A model generated the notes under the pieces. The model searched no databases. It saw only the letters and a program-made list of their open reading frames with translations, and was not told the origin of the DNA. DNA of 64,000 bases from JAJXZJ01 sp050012855 (GTDB taxonomy: Bacteria > Verrucomicrobiota > Verrucomicrobiia > Limisphaerales > J093), in the NCBI GenBank assembly GCA_050012855.1, contig JBEKGJ010000006.1:1-64000 (forward strand), read 5' to 3'. The position numbers were made by a program, and so were the translations under genes. Every line of letters begins with the position of its first letter. The stretch's first letter is position 1. Below, in pieces: positions 16,110 through 24,355 of the stretch.

Positions 16110-17933
16110 ATGAGTGAACCAACAGTGGCCGCGCCACTGACCAACGGCGCGAACAACGGGGGAGAGGTTGCGGAGGCGGTCATCCGGATCGCGGGCAATT
16201 CCCAGGACGGCATCCAGGCGATCGGCGGCTTCCTGGCGCGGCTCGCTGGCCGCAGCGAACAGGAGGTCATGACGTTCATGACCATTCCTTCGACCATCTC
16301 CGGCGGACCATCCGTTTTCCAGGTGCGGCTTGGCTCGGGCGAGGTGCTCACTCCCGGCGACGAAGCGGATGTGTTGCTGGCTTTCTACCAGCACTCCTAC
16401 GAAGGACACGTCGGCTTCGTGAAAAAGGGCGGCATCGTGCTGTACGACTCGGACCACGTCGAGCCCAAGCCCGAGTGGCAGGCGGAGTACCGCCACGTCG
16501 GGGTGCCGATTTCCGGGCTCACCGTCGAGGCGATCGGCGGCACCGGCAAGGACAAGGGGAAGAACCTTTATGCCCTGGGGTTGATCGCCAAGATGTTCGA
16601 CTTGAACGTGCCGAAGGTGCACCGGCTCATCAGCGAGAAGTTCGGCGCGAAGGACGCCGCCGTGCTCGACAATGCGTTGACGGCGTTCAACGCCGGCTAC
16701 AGTTATTCCCTGGGACACCTGCTGCAGACGTTCCGTTTCCAGGAAGGTCGCAAGCGTTCGGCGACCCAGGTGGTGATGAACGGCAACGAGGCCCTGGCTT
16801 ACGGCCTCATCGCCGCCGGGGTGCGCTTCGGGGCGGGCTATCCCATCACGCCGTGGACGGATATCATGGAGTTGTTGCGGCGCGAACTGCCGAAGTACGG
16901 CGGTTCGTTTATCCAGTGTGAAGACGAGATTGCCTCCATCTCGATGGCGCTCGGAGCCAGTTATGCCGGGCGTCTGGCGGTGACCGGTTCGAGCGGACCG
17001 GGGATTTCGTTGAAGACCGAGGCGCTGGGTTGGGGCGTCATGGCCGAGGTGCCGCTCGTGGTCGTGGACGTTCAGCGCGGCGGCCCGTCCACCGGTCTGC
17101 CGACCAACGTGGAGCAATCGGATTTGAACATCGCCTGTTTCGGCGGCCATGGCGATTCCCCCCGGGTGGTCCTCGCGCCCGCGAATGTCGAAGACTGCTT
17201 TTACACGGCGATCGAGGCCGTGAACCTGGCGCGCAAGTACAGTGTGCCCGTCATCATCCTGACCGACCAGGCGATCGCCACGCGCATCGAAGCATTCGAG
17301 GAGCCGGCCCTGAGCAAGGTCTGCCAGTCCATCGAGCCGAGCCTCACGCCGGTCGCTTCCCACAAACCCTACGATCTGGCTGCGCCCAATGGCATGACCA
17401 CCCACCTGCCACCGGGCACGCGGATCCTCGATGGTCGTTACCCCGTCATCACCGGGCTCGAGCATGACGAGTTCGGTCATCCCACCGGCTCGCCGAAGTT
17501 GCATCTGGCGATGAGCGCCAAACGCCGCCACAAGCTCCAGGTGCTGGCGGACGAACTGCCCGTGCCGAGGGTGTATGGTCCGCCGGAAGGACGGGTCCTG
17601 CTCGTGGGCTGGGGTTCGACCCAGGGGCCGATCCACGAGGCGGTGGACCAATGCCGCGCCGCCGGCGAAAGCGTTTCGGCCCTGCACCTCAAGCACCTGT
17701 TCCCGCTGCCGAACGGTTTGGAGGAGATCTTCGACGGCTTCACCCATATCCGGGTGGTGGAGATGAACGACGAGGGTGTGTATGGCTTCGGTCAACTGGC
17801 CGGCATTCTCCGCGCCCGCTATTGCAATCCGAAAATTCTCAGTTTGAACAAGGCGGACGGGCTGACCTTCAAAGTGCGCGAGATCATCCTCCGCGTGCGC
17901 GAAACCGTGCAGGACGGGATGAACAAATTCTGA
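16110..17933 (+). CDS. korA: 2-oxoacid:ferredoxin oxidoreductase, alpha subunit with fused gamma domain
   Basis: The 607-residue protein begins with a gamma-type domain (GNSQDGIQAIGGFLARLAGR; TIPSTISGGPSVFQVRLG), followed by the alpha pyrimidine-binding domain from about residue 220 (GAGYPITPWTDIMELL; SGPGISLKTEALGWGVMAEVP; QRGGPSTGLPTNVEQSD). With KorB it converts 2-oxoglutarate or a related 2-oxoacid and CoA to the acyl-CoA while reducing ferredoxin. 29 bases separate it from korB. Substrate choice is by similarity to KorA; branched-chain or pyruvate use cannot be excluded. Confidence 0.88.
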   Translation: MSEPTVAAPLTNGANNGGEVAEAVIRIAGNSQDGIQAIGGFLARLAGRSEQEVMTFMTIPSTISGGPSVFQVRLGSGEVLTPGDEADVLLAFYQHSYEGHVGFVKKGGIVLYDSDHVEPKPEWQAEYRHVGVPISGLTVEAIGGTGKDKGKNLYALGLIAKMFDLNVPKVHRLISEKFGAKDAAVLDNALTAFNAGYSYSLGHLLQTFRFQEGRKRSATQVVMNGNEALAYGLIAAGVRFGAGYPITPWTDIMELLRRELPKYGGSFIQCEDEIASISMALGASYAGRLAVTGSSGPGISLKTEALGWGVMAEVPLVVVDVQRGGPSTGLPTNVEQSDLNIACFGGHGDSPRVVLAPANVEDCFYTAIEAVNLARKYSVPVIILTDQAIATRIEAFEEPALSKVCQSIEPSLTPVASHKPYDLAAPNGMTTHLPPGTRILDGRYPVITGLEHDEFGHPTGSPKLHLAMSAKRRHKLQVLADELPVPRVYGPPEGRVLLVGWGSTQGPIHEAVDQCRAAGESVSALHLKHLFPLPNGLEEIFDGFTHIRVVEMNDEGVYGFGQLAGILRARYCNPKILSLNKADGLTFKVREIILRVRETVQDGMNKF

Positions 17934-17962
17934 TCATCCGGCCAACTTTTGTCTAATTTACC

Positions 17963-18916
17963 ATGAGTGCCACTATTTCTGAAATTGCCTCGCCCGCCAG
18001 CAGCCCGGCTACAGTCGCTGCTCCGGCGTTTCCCGCCGCCGAGCCGCGCAAACCCCTCGGCAAAAGGGAAATTGTCGCCGATCATCCGACCTGGTGTCCG
18101 GGCTGTGGCGATTTTGCCGTGCTCGCGCTTTATTACAAGCTGGTCGAAAAACGGCAGCTCTGGCACGAGCGGATCACGACGGTGTCCGGCATCGGCTGTT
18201 CGAGTCGTTTCCCGTATTTCGTTCAGGCGCACGGCGCCCACTTCATCCACGGTCGGGCCCTGCCTTTTGCCAGCGGCGTCTCGCTGTCGCGGCCGGACCT
18301 GCATGTGTTCGCGTTCATGGGTGACGGCGATGCGTTCTCCATCGGCGGGAACCATTTCACCCACGCGGCCCGGAAGAACGTCAACCTGACGTGCGTGGTG
18401 ATGGACAACGAGGTCTATGGACTGACCAAGAAACAGACTTCGCCGACCTCCCCGCTCGGGTTCAAGAGCAAGACCGACGTCTGGGGCTCGGTGGACCAGC
18501 CGATCAATCCGCTCAAGCAGGCCATCATGGCGGGCGCCACCTTCGTGGCCCGGACCGCCAGCACCAACCCGAACCATATCCTGCAGATGATGGAAGCCGC
18601 CCTCGATCACGAAGGTTTCAGCTTCATCGAGTGCCTCAGTGAGTGCGTGGAGTTTTATCCGGGCGCGTTCGACGGTGCCAATCCGCGCAAGGGCGGCCAG
18701 TTCCGGGAAGTGCCGAAGGAGCACGACGTGACGAACGAAGTGGCCGCTTACCAACTGGCGGGCGAGCCCTTCCCAAGTTGCTTCGGCATTTTCTACCAGG
18801 TCAAGCGTCCGACCAAAAACGCCCTCGAGGCCCGGATCAACGCCGGCTACCAGGGTAAAGTCCAGGGGTTGGCGGACTGGGAGATTCTCCAGAAAACATT
18901 CGACCGCATGAAATAG
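17963..18916 (+). CDS. korB: 2-oxoacid:ferredoxin oxidoreductase, beta subunit
   Basis: The 317-residue protein has the TPP-binding features of the beta subunit: DHPTWCPGCGDFAVL near residue 40, GIGCSSRFPYF, and the GDG...N motif MGDGDAFSIGGNHFTHAARKN ahead of MDNEVYGLTKKQTSPTS. It contains the few cysteines that hold the 4Fe-4S cluster. It forms the enzyme with KorA, encoded just upstream, and both end at a terminator. The cell therefore probably uses ferredoxin-linked rather than NAD-linked 2-oxoglutarate oxidation, which fits aconitase encoded nearby (inference). Confidence 0.9.
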   Translation: MSATISEIASPASSPATVAAPAFPAAEPRKPLGKREIVADHPTWCPGCGDFAVLALYYKLVEKRQLWHERITTVSGIGCSSRFPYFVQAHGAHFIHGRALPFASGVSLSRPDLHVFAFMGDGDAFSIGGNHFTHAARKNVNLTCVVMDNEVYGLTKKQTSPTSPLGFKSKTDVWGSVDQPINPLKQAIMAGATFVARTASTNPNHILQMMEAALDHEGFSFIECLSECVEFYPGAFDGANPRKGGQFREVPKEHDVTNEVAAYQLAGEPFPSCFGIFYQVKRPTKNALEARINAGYQGKVQGLADWEILQKTFDRMK

Positions 18917-18933
18917 GTCGAACCCGTTTCCCA

Positions 18934-18958
18934 CCCCGGCCCGGTGCCGGGGTTTTTT
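18934..18958 (+). terminator. Rho-independent terminator after korAB
   Basis: Stem CCCCGGC / GCCGGGG with a five-base loop followed by six T. Confidence 0.85.
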
Positions 18959-19054
18959 GTTGCGGACACTACCCGCCCTGATCCTCGCCTTGACGGCCGG
19001 CCGGTGAGTTTGCAACATGGAATGAGGTCGCCAGCGGAATCAGGTTTTCGCAAC

Positions 19055-19564
19055 ATGCCAATCTACGAGTTTGCCTGTCCGAACTGCCGGGTGATTTTCA
19101 ACTTCCTGGCGAAAACCACCCGCCCGGATCGCGCGCCGGCCTGTCCGAAATGCGGGGGCCGCCGGATGCACAAGCAAGTGAGCCGCTTCGCCGCCCCCAA
19201 GGGGGTCAAGGAGCCGGCCGGCCCGGGTCCTGACGGTGGTGACGAGCCCGGGGTGGAGGTGGATGAATCGCGCATGATGCGGGCGATGAACGAACTTGAG
19301 CGTGACATGGACCACCTCGACGAGAACAACCCGCGGCACATGGCGCACATGATGAAGAAGATGAAAGACATCATGCCGCCCGGCTCGGTGCCCAGGGAAG
19401 TGGATATCGCCATCAAACGGCTCGAAAAGGGCGAGGATCCGGAAGCCATCGAAGCGGACATGGGCGATGTGCTGGGTGATTTCCTCGGTTCGGAGGGCGC
19501 CGAAGGTGGTCCTGGCGGGGGCGAGGCCGGGTATGCGCGGGACAGCGGACTTTACGACTTCTGA
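19055..19564 (+). CDS. FmdB-family zinc-ribbon protein
   Basis: The 169-residue protein begins MPIYEFACPNCRVIFNFLAK with a second CPKCGG near residue 34, giving the CxxC...CxxC zinc ribbon of FmdB-type putative regulatory proteins. The remaining part is a long Met- and Asp/Glu-rich helix (MNELERDMDHLDENNPRHMA) and a Gly-rich tail. Most FmdB proteins are much shorter, so the C-terminal extension is notable. Function unknown. Confidence 0.8.
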   Translation: MPIYEFACPNCRVIFNFLAKTTRPDRAPACPKCGGRRMHKQVSRFAAPKGVKEPAGPGPDGGDEPGVEVDESRMMRAMNELERDMDHLDENNPRHMAHMMKKMKDIMPPGSVPREVDIAIKRLEKGEDPEAIEADMGDVLGDFLGSEGAEGGPGGGEAGYARDSGLYDF

Positions 19565-19718
19565 GTCGAGGGCGTGTGCCCGGCGTGGCGGTTGGTGCGC
19601 CGGGTTCCCCAACCGCCCCCAATCCGCGGTTTGCGTCCCCCCGGCTTGACATCGTCGGATGCTCCCTCCATTTTCACGGGATAAACCTGAGTTAAATCTG
19701 AGTGACGACGCACGCTTT

Positions 19719-22565
19719 ATGACTGAACCGCATCACTTCCCGGACACGCTTCGGACCTTTCACTACGGCGACGGCAAGCAGGGCCGGTTCCATTCCCTGC
19801 CCGCCTTGGAACAAGCCGGGGTTGGTCGCGTGTCCCGCCTGCCGGTTTCGCTCCGCTTGATCCTCGAATCGGTGCTGCGCAACTGCGACGGGAAGCGGGT
19901 GACGGCGCAGAACGTCCAGGAACTCGCGCACTGGCAGCCCCAAGCGCCCCGCACCACCGAGATCGCTTTCGTCGTCGCCCGGATTGTGCTCCAGGATTTC
20001 ACGGGTGTGCCGCTCTTGGTGGACCTGGCGGCGATGCGTTCCGCCATGGCGCGCCAGGGAAAAAGCCCGAAGCTGGTGGAGCCGCTCGTTCCCGTGGATC
20101 TGGTCGTGGACCATTCCGTGCAGGTGGATTTTGCCGGGAGTGAAAGCGCCTTTCGCAACAATCTGGAAATCGAATTTCTTCGCAACCGCGAGCGCTATCA
20201 GTTCCTCAAGTGGGGCATGCAGGCGTTTGACACCTTCAAGGTGATTCCCCCGGCGACCGGCATCGTCCACCAGGTGAACCTCGAGTACCTGGCCAAGGGC
20301 GTACTCTCGGCGCCGGCGGCGGAGGGTGGGAACCCGCCGCTGTTCTATCCGGACACGCTCGTGGGCACGGATTCGCACACCACGATGATCAACGGCCTGG
20401 GTGTGGTCGGTTGGGGCGTGGGTGGCATCGAGGCCGAGGCGGGCATGCTGGGCCAGCCGGTTTATTTCCTGACGCCGGATGTGGTGGGCGTGCACGTCAC
20501 CGGGGCGCTGCGCGAAGGGGTCACCGCCACGGACGCGGCCCTCACCGTCACCCAGATGCTGCGCGCGGCCAAGGTGGTGGGCAAGTTTGTGGAGTTCTTC
20601 GGCGCGGGCGCCGCCGCGCTGCCGGTGGTGGACCGCGCGACCATTGCCAACATGGCGCCGGAATATGGGGCGACCTTGGGCTTCTTCCCGATTGACGCGG
20701 AATGCGTGAGTTACCTCCGGGCGACCGGCCGCAGCGAGGAATTGTGTCAGTCTTATGAAGGTTATTACCGCGCCCAGGATCTCTTTGGCATGCCGCAGCG
20801 CGGCGACATTGACTATTCTCTCGAACTGGAACTGGACCTCGGCGCCGTACAGCCCGGGGTCGCCGGCCCCAAGCGCCCCCAGGACCGGGTGAACTTGCCG
20901 GCCTTGAAGCGCACGTTCCTGGACCTGCTCGCGCGGCCGGTCGCGGAGAATGGCTATGGCAAACCGGCGGGTGAACTCAGCCGCGTCGTGCCCGTGAAAG
21001 GCATCAAGAACACGGACTATCATTTCGACTGGACCTGCGGCACGATGAAGCCGTTGGTGGAGCCGAGCGAGAGCGAGATGCGCGACCAACATCCGGCGCC
21101 CGATCACATCACGGTGACCAGCACGGAGATCAAGGCCGAATTGCGCCACGGCTCGGTGCTCATCGCCGCCATCACCAGTTGCACCAACACCTCGAATCCC
21201 AGCGTGATGCTCGCGGCGGGGTTGCTGGCGAAAAAGGCGGTCGAGCGGGGCCTGCGCACCCACCCGGTGGTGAAAACTTCCCTGGCGCCGGGGTCCCGCG
21301 TGGTGACAGATTACCTCGTCAAGACGGGCCTCCAGGCGGCTCTGGACCGGTTGGGTTTCAACCTCGTCGGGTACGGCTGCACCACCTGCATCGGCAATTC
21401 GGGTCCGCTCGAGGCGCATGTCGAGGAGGCCGTGGTCCGCAACGACCTCATCGCCGCCTCGGTGCTCTCCGGCAACCGCAACTTCGAGGCCCGCGTGCAT
21501 CAGAGCATCAAGGCAAACTTCCTCATGTCGCCGCCGCTGGTGGTCGCCTTCGCCCTGGCCGGGCGCGTGGACATTGACCTGGAAACCGAGCCCTTGGGAA
21601 TGGGCAAGGACGGGCAGCCGGTCTTCCTCCGGGAGATCTGGCCGACGCTGGCGGAGATTCGCGATCTCCTGCAATCGGCGCTCAAACCCGAGGTTTACCG
21701 CGCGCTCTATCGTGATTTTGCCACCCAGAACCCGGAGTGGAACCAGATCGTGGCCAGCACGGGGGAAATCTTCCCGTGGGACCCGAGCAGCACGTATATC
21801 CAGGAACCGCCGTTCTTCGTCGGGTTCTCCAAACGTCCCAGCGCCATCAGCGACCTCAAGGGTGCGCGTGCCCTCGCCATTTTCGGCGACAGCGTCACCA
21901 CCGACCACATCTCCCCGGCGGGAGCGATCAAGAAGACTTCGCCGGCGGGCAAATACCTGCTGGAGCATCACGTCGCCGCCGAGGACTTCAACAGCTACGG
22001 GGCGCGCCGCGGCAACGACCGCATCATGACGCGCGGCACGTTCGCCAACGTCCGGATCAAGAATCTCATGCTGGGCGGCGAGGAGGGTGGTTTCACGCTC
22101 CTGCAACCGACCGGCGAGAAACTGACGATTTACGACGCCGCGATGAAGTACGCCGAGACGCGTACGCCGCTGCTGGTCATCGCGGGGCAGGAGTATGGCA
22201 CCGGCAGTTCGCGCGACTGGGCGGCCAAGGGCGCGGCGCTCCTCGGTGTCAAGGCGGTGGTCGCGCAGAGCTTCGAGCGCATCCACCGTTCCAATCTGGT
22301 GGGCATGGGCATCCTGCCGCTCCAGTTCAAGGACGGGGTCAGCGCGCCATCGCTGAAACTCGACGGCACGGAACTTTACGAAGTGCTGGGGCTCGGCCCG
22401 CATCTCAAGCCGCAACAGGATCTCAAGCTCTGGATCCGCCGCAAGAGCGGCGCGGTGGAAACGGTGCCGGTTCGTTGCCGGATTGATACGCCGATTGAAA
22501 TTGAATATTACCATCACGGCGGCATCCTGTCTTTCGTGCTCCGGCAGTTGCTGGCAAAGACCTGA
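19719..22565 (+). CDS. acnA: Aconitate hydratase A
   Basis: The 948-residue protein shows the full AcnA/IRP-type order: the 4Fe-4S cysteines in ITSCTNTSNPSVM and GCTTCIGNSG, the substrate loop GTDSHTTMINGLGVVGWGVGGIEAE, FGDSVTTDHISPAG, and the swivelling C-terminal domain with AGQEYGTGSSRDWAAKG. It isomerises citrate to isocitrate. The length is slightly above usual because of small insertions. A TTGACA at 19646 may be its -35 element. Placed near korAB, it suggests a local cluster of tricarboxylic-acid genes. Confidence 0.93.
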   Translation: MTEPHHFPDTLRTFHYGDGKQGRFHSLPALEQAGVGRVSRLPVSLRLILESVLRNCDGKRVTAQNVQELAHWQPQAPRTTEIAFVVARIVLQDFTGVPLLVDLAAMRSAMARQGKSPKLVEPLVPVDLVVDHSVQVDFAGSESAFRNNLEIEFLRNRERYQFLKWGMQAFDTFKVIPPATGIVHQVNLEYLAKGVLSAPAAEGGNPPLFYPDTLVGTDSHTTMINGLGVVGWGVGGIEAEAGMLGQPVYFLTPDVVGVHVTGALREGVTATDAALTVTQMLRAAKVVGKFVEFFGAGAAALPVVDRATIANMAPEYGATLGFFPIDAECVSYLRATGRSEELCQSYEGYYRAQDLFGMPQRGDIDYSLELELDLGAVQPGVAGPKRPQDRVNLPALKRTFLDLLARPVAENGYGKPAGELSRVVPVKGIKNTDYHFDWTCGTMKPLVEPSESEMRDQHPAPDHITVTSTEIKAELRHGSVLIAAITSCTNTSNPSVMLAAGLLAKKAVERGLRTHPVVKTSLAPGSRVVTDYLVKTGLQAALDRLGFNLVGYGCTTCIGNSGPLEAHVEEAVVRNDLIAASVLSGNRNFEARVHQSIKANFLMSPPLVVAFALAGRVDIDLETEPLGMGKDGQPVFLREIWPTLAEIRDLLQSALKPEVYRALYRDFATQNPEWNQIVASTGEIFPWDPSSTYIQEPPFFVGFSKRPSAISDLKGARALAIFGDSVTTDHISPAGAIKKTSPAGKYLLEHHVAAEDFNSYGARRGNDRIMTRGTFANVRIKNLMLGGEEGGFTLLQPTGEKLTIYDAAMKYAETRTPLLVIAGQEYGTGSSRDWAAKGAALLGVKAVVAQSFERIHRSNLVGMGILPLQFKDGVSAPSLKLDGTELYEVLGLGPHLKPQQDLKLWIRRKSGAVETVPVRCRIDTPIEIEYYHHGGILSFVLRQLLAKT

Positions 22566-22690
22566 GCCTGCGCCCGCAACTTTTCCCGCGCGCGGTGTTT
22601 GTTTGCATGGAAGGCGCCGCTGACCGGGCGGTGGAATTGACACGCCGGTGGCCCCCGGGGCGACGCCGGGACCAGAACAGGAATGCGATT

Positions 22691-23041
22691 ATGAAAAAGC
22701 AGTCTTTGCGGAGCGGTGGTTTCACGCTGATCGAAATCATGATCGTGGTGGCCATCATCGGCATGTTGATGGGCGTCGCACTCGTCAACGTCAACAAGTC
22801 GCTGGTTGCCGGCAAGAAACTGGCCTGCATCGTCAACCTGAAGGCGATTGACGGGGCGAAGGAGCTGTGGGCGACCGAGTTCAAGAAAGCCAACGGGGAT
22901 GCGGTGGATGAAACCGGCGTCATCAGCTATCTGAACAAGAACATGCGGCCCGAATGTCCCGCCGGTGGCACTTACACATTCAATCCCGTCGGCCAACCGC
23001 CCATATGCAGCCTCGGCGCCACCGCCGGCCACACGCTTTAA
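22691..23041 (+). CDS. Prepilin-type N-terminal-methylation protein (GspG-like pseudopilin)
   Basis: The 116-residue protein has the class III signal GGFTLIEIMIVVAIIGMLMG, cut after Gly and methylated on Phe, followed by a short globular part with conserved Cys in KKLACIVNLKAIDGAKELWA and a closing PECPAGGTYTF...ICSLG. This matches the short pseudopilins of verrucomicrobial type II secretion or type IV pilus systems. It stands alone here and is followed by a terminator. Confidence 0.85.
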   Translation: MKKQSLRSGGFTLIEIMIVVAIIGMLMGVALVNVNKSLVAGKKLACIVNLKAIDGAKELWATEFKKANGDAVDETGVISYLNKNMRPECPAGGTYTFNPVGQPPICSLGATAGHTL

Positions 23042-23068
23042 CCGGGACAACAGAAAGTCGTGAAGACC

Positions 23069-23099
23069 GCCGGTGGCGAAAACCACCGGCTCGTTTTTT
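23069..23099 (+). terminator. Rho-independent terminator after the pseudopilin gene
   Basis: Stem GCCGGTGG / CCACCGGC with a CGAAAA loop, then TCG and six T. Confidence 0.85.
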
Positions 23100-23186
23100 C
23101 TGGCAGGAGTTCTTACCGGGCCGGGGACATGACGGTTCCCTCCACTCCGGTTCCCGCCGTTTCCTCCAACGGCCGACGGGCGCTCC

Positions 23187-23375
23187 TCAAAGCATGCTCA
23201 GAATCGCCACGAGCGCCGCGAGTACCAACACCGCCAGCAACCCGGCCGGCAAACACTCGTTCACGAACCACCCGCGCCAGTGGATCATGGTACGACGCCG
23301 CTCGAAGTAAAGGAAGACCATGACTGCAAGCGTACCGACCAACACTACCGCCGCCCGCACTAAAATGGCGGTCAT
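23187..23375 (-). CDS. Small two-helix membrane protein
   Basis: The 62-residue protein (MTAILVRAAVVLVGTLAVMVFL start) has one membrane helix at about 3-22, a basic linker FERRRTMIHWRGWF, and a second helix at about 43-60 (LLAVLVLAALVAILSML). A strong GGAGGTGA lies at the right distance before ATG 23375, which supports translation. No family recognised. Confidence 0.65.
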   Translation of the reverse strand: MTAILVRAAVVLVGTLAVMVFLYFERRRTMIHWRGWFVNECLPAGLLAVLVLAALVAILSML

Positions 23376-23475
23376 AGACAAATTCACCTCCTTACTTGGC
23401 ACCGCAACGGACTTGATGTCAAGTATCCGCGGCGCGAGTGTCGGCGGCGCGAGGCAGTGCGGCCGGCGAGGCGGG

Positions 23476-24036
23476 CTAGTTGTTCGAGAGGTCTTCGGGC
23501 GATTCCGCCAGCAACCGATAACGCCACCCCTTGTGCCCCAGGATCAGCGACCACAAATGCTGTGGCTCGGGGTGGAAGACGAGGTCGAGGGTCGCCGGAT
23601 GCGTCAGCCAGGCGTGCCGGTGCATCTCGCTCTCCAACTGCCCGGCACTCCAGCCCGCATAACCGGCGAGCACCCGCAACCGCTGCGTGGACGAAAACGA
23701 ATCGCCGATCACCATCAGATCGTCGAGCGAATGGCTGAGATTCAGGTTCGGCATGACGTTCGCCTCCGGCAGGTAATCGTCGGAATGCAGGAAGCTCAAG
23801 GCCGGAGGCTGAACCGGGCCGCCGATGAAAAGCGGCAGCTCCTTAACTTGCTCCGGCAGGTCGGCGACGATTACCTCTCCGGCCTTGTGCGGGCTGGGAC
23901 GGTTGAGCACAAGGCCGAAAGCGCCATCGGCATTGTGCTGGCAGATCAAGACCACGGTGCGATGAAAAAACGATCCATGCAGGTTGCCGCCGTCCAGCAG
24001 CAACTGGCCCACGAGGAATTTTGGCTTTGCCGGCAT
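23476..24036 (-). CDS. yqgE: YqgE/AlgH (UPF0301) family protein
   Basis: The 186-residue protein starts KFLVGQLLLDGGNLHGSFFHRTVVLICQHNADGAFGLVLNRPS and has the family features FIGGPVQPPALSFLH and VLAGYAGWSAGQLESEM, then a W-containing end. The UPF0301 family is widespread with no settled function. ATG 24036 follows a GGGGAGA at good spacing. Confidence 0.9.
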   Translation of the reverse strand: MPAKPKFLVGQLLLDGGNLHGSFFHRTVVLICQHNADGAFGLVLNRPSPHKAGEVIVADLPEQVKELPLFIGGPVQPPALSFLHSDDYLPEANVMPNLNLSHSLDDLMVIGDSFSSTQRLRVLAGYAGWSAGQLESEMHRHAWLTHPATLDLVFHPEPQHLWSLILGHKGWRYRLLAESPEDLSNN

Positions 24037-24142
24037 CTGCGTCTCCCCGCTCTTGCTGCCGCCCCCGGGCGGCAACGCGCGCGGAATCTCGCGCAATCTG
24101 CCGCAGGCTTGTCCGTCTGACAATCCCGATTACAGTGCGGCC

Positions 24143-24355
24143 ATGAAGAAATGCGGTAATTGGAGGAAAGTTGCCTGCCTCGGCGCGGCGACGGGAACCC
24201 TCCTTGGCGCCGGCTGCAGCACCGACTCTGGCAGCAAGGAATTCATTCCGGGCAACGGCTGGCGCAACTCACAGGCGGTGCCGACCGTACCCATCCTGGC
24301 GGATCAAACGGTGTCCCCGATCCGAAGGCTCCAGCCAGTCGCCCCCGCAAGTTAG
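24143..24355 (+). CDS. Small lipoprotein
   Basis: The 70-residue protein begins MKKCGNWRKVACLGAATGTLLGAGC, with a lipobox LGAGC placing the lipidated Cys at about residue 25. The mature part is about 45 residues and Pro/Val-rich. Its stop overlaps the convergent stop of the transketolase gene by four bases. Function unknown. Confidence 0.65.
   Translation: MKKCGNWRKVACLGAATGTLLGAGCSTDSGSKEFIPGNGWRNSQAVPTVPILADQTVSPIRRLQPVAPAS

Noticed and set aside
19692..22643. A 983-residue frame opposite aconitase
   Set aside because: Aconitase is unmistakable on the plus strand. The antisense frame is rich in His and Arg and has no family match.
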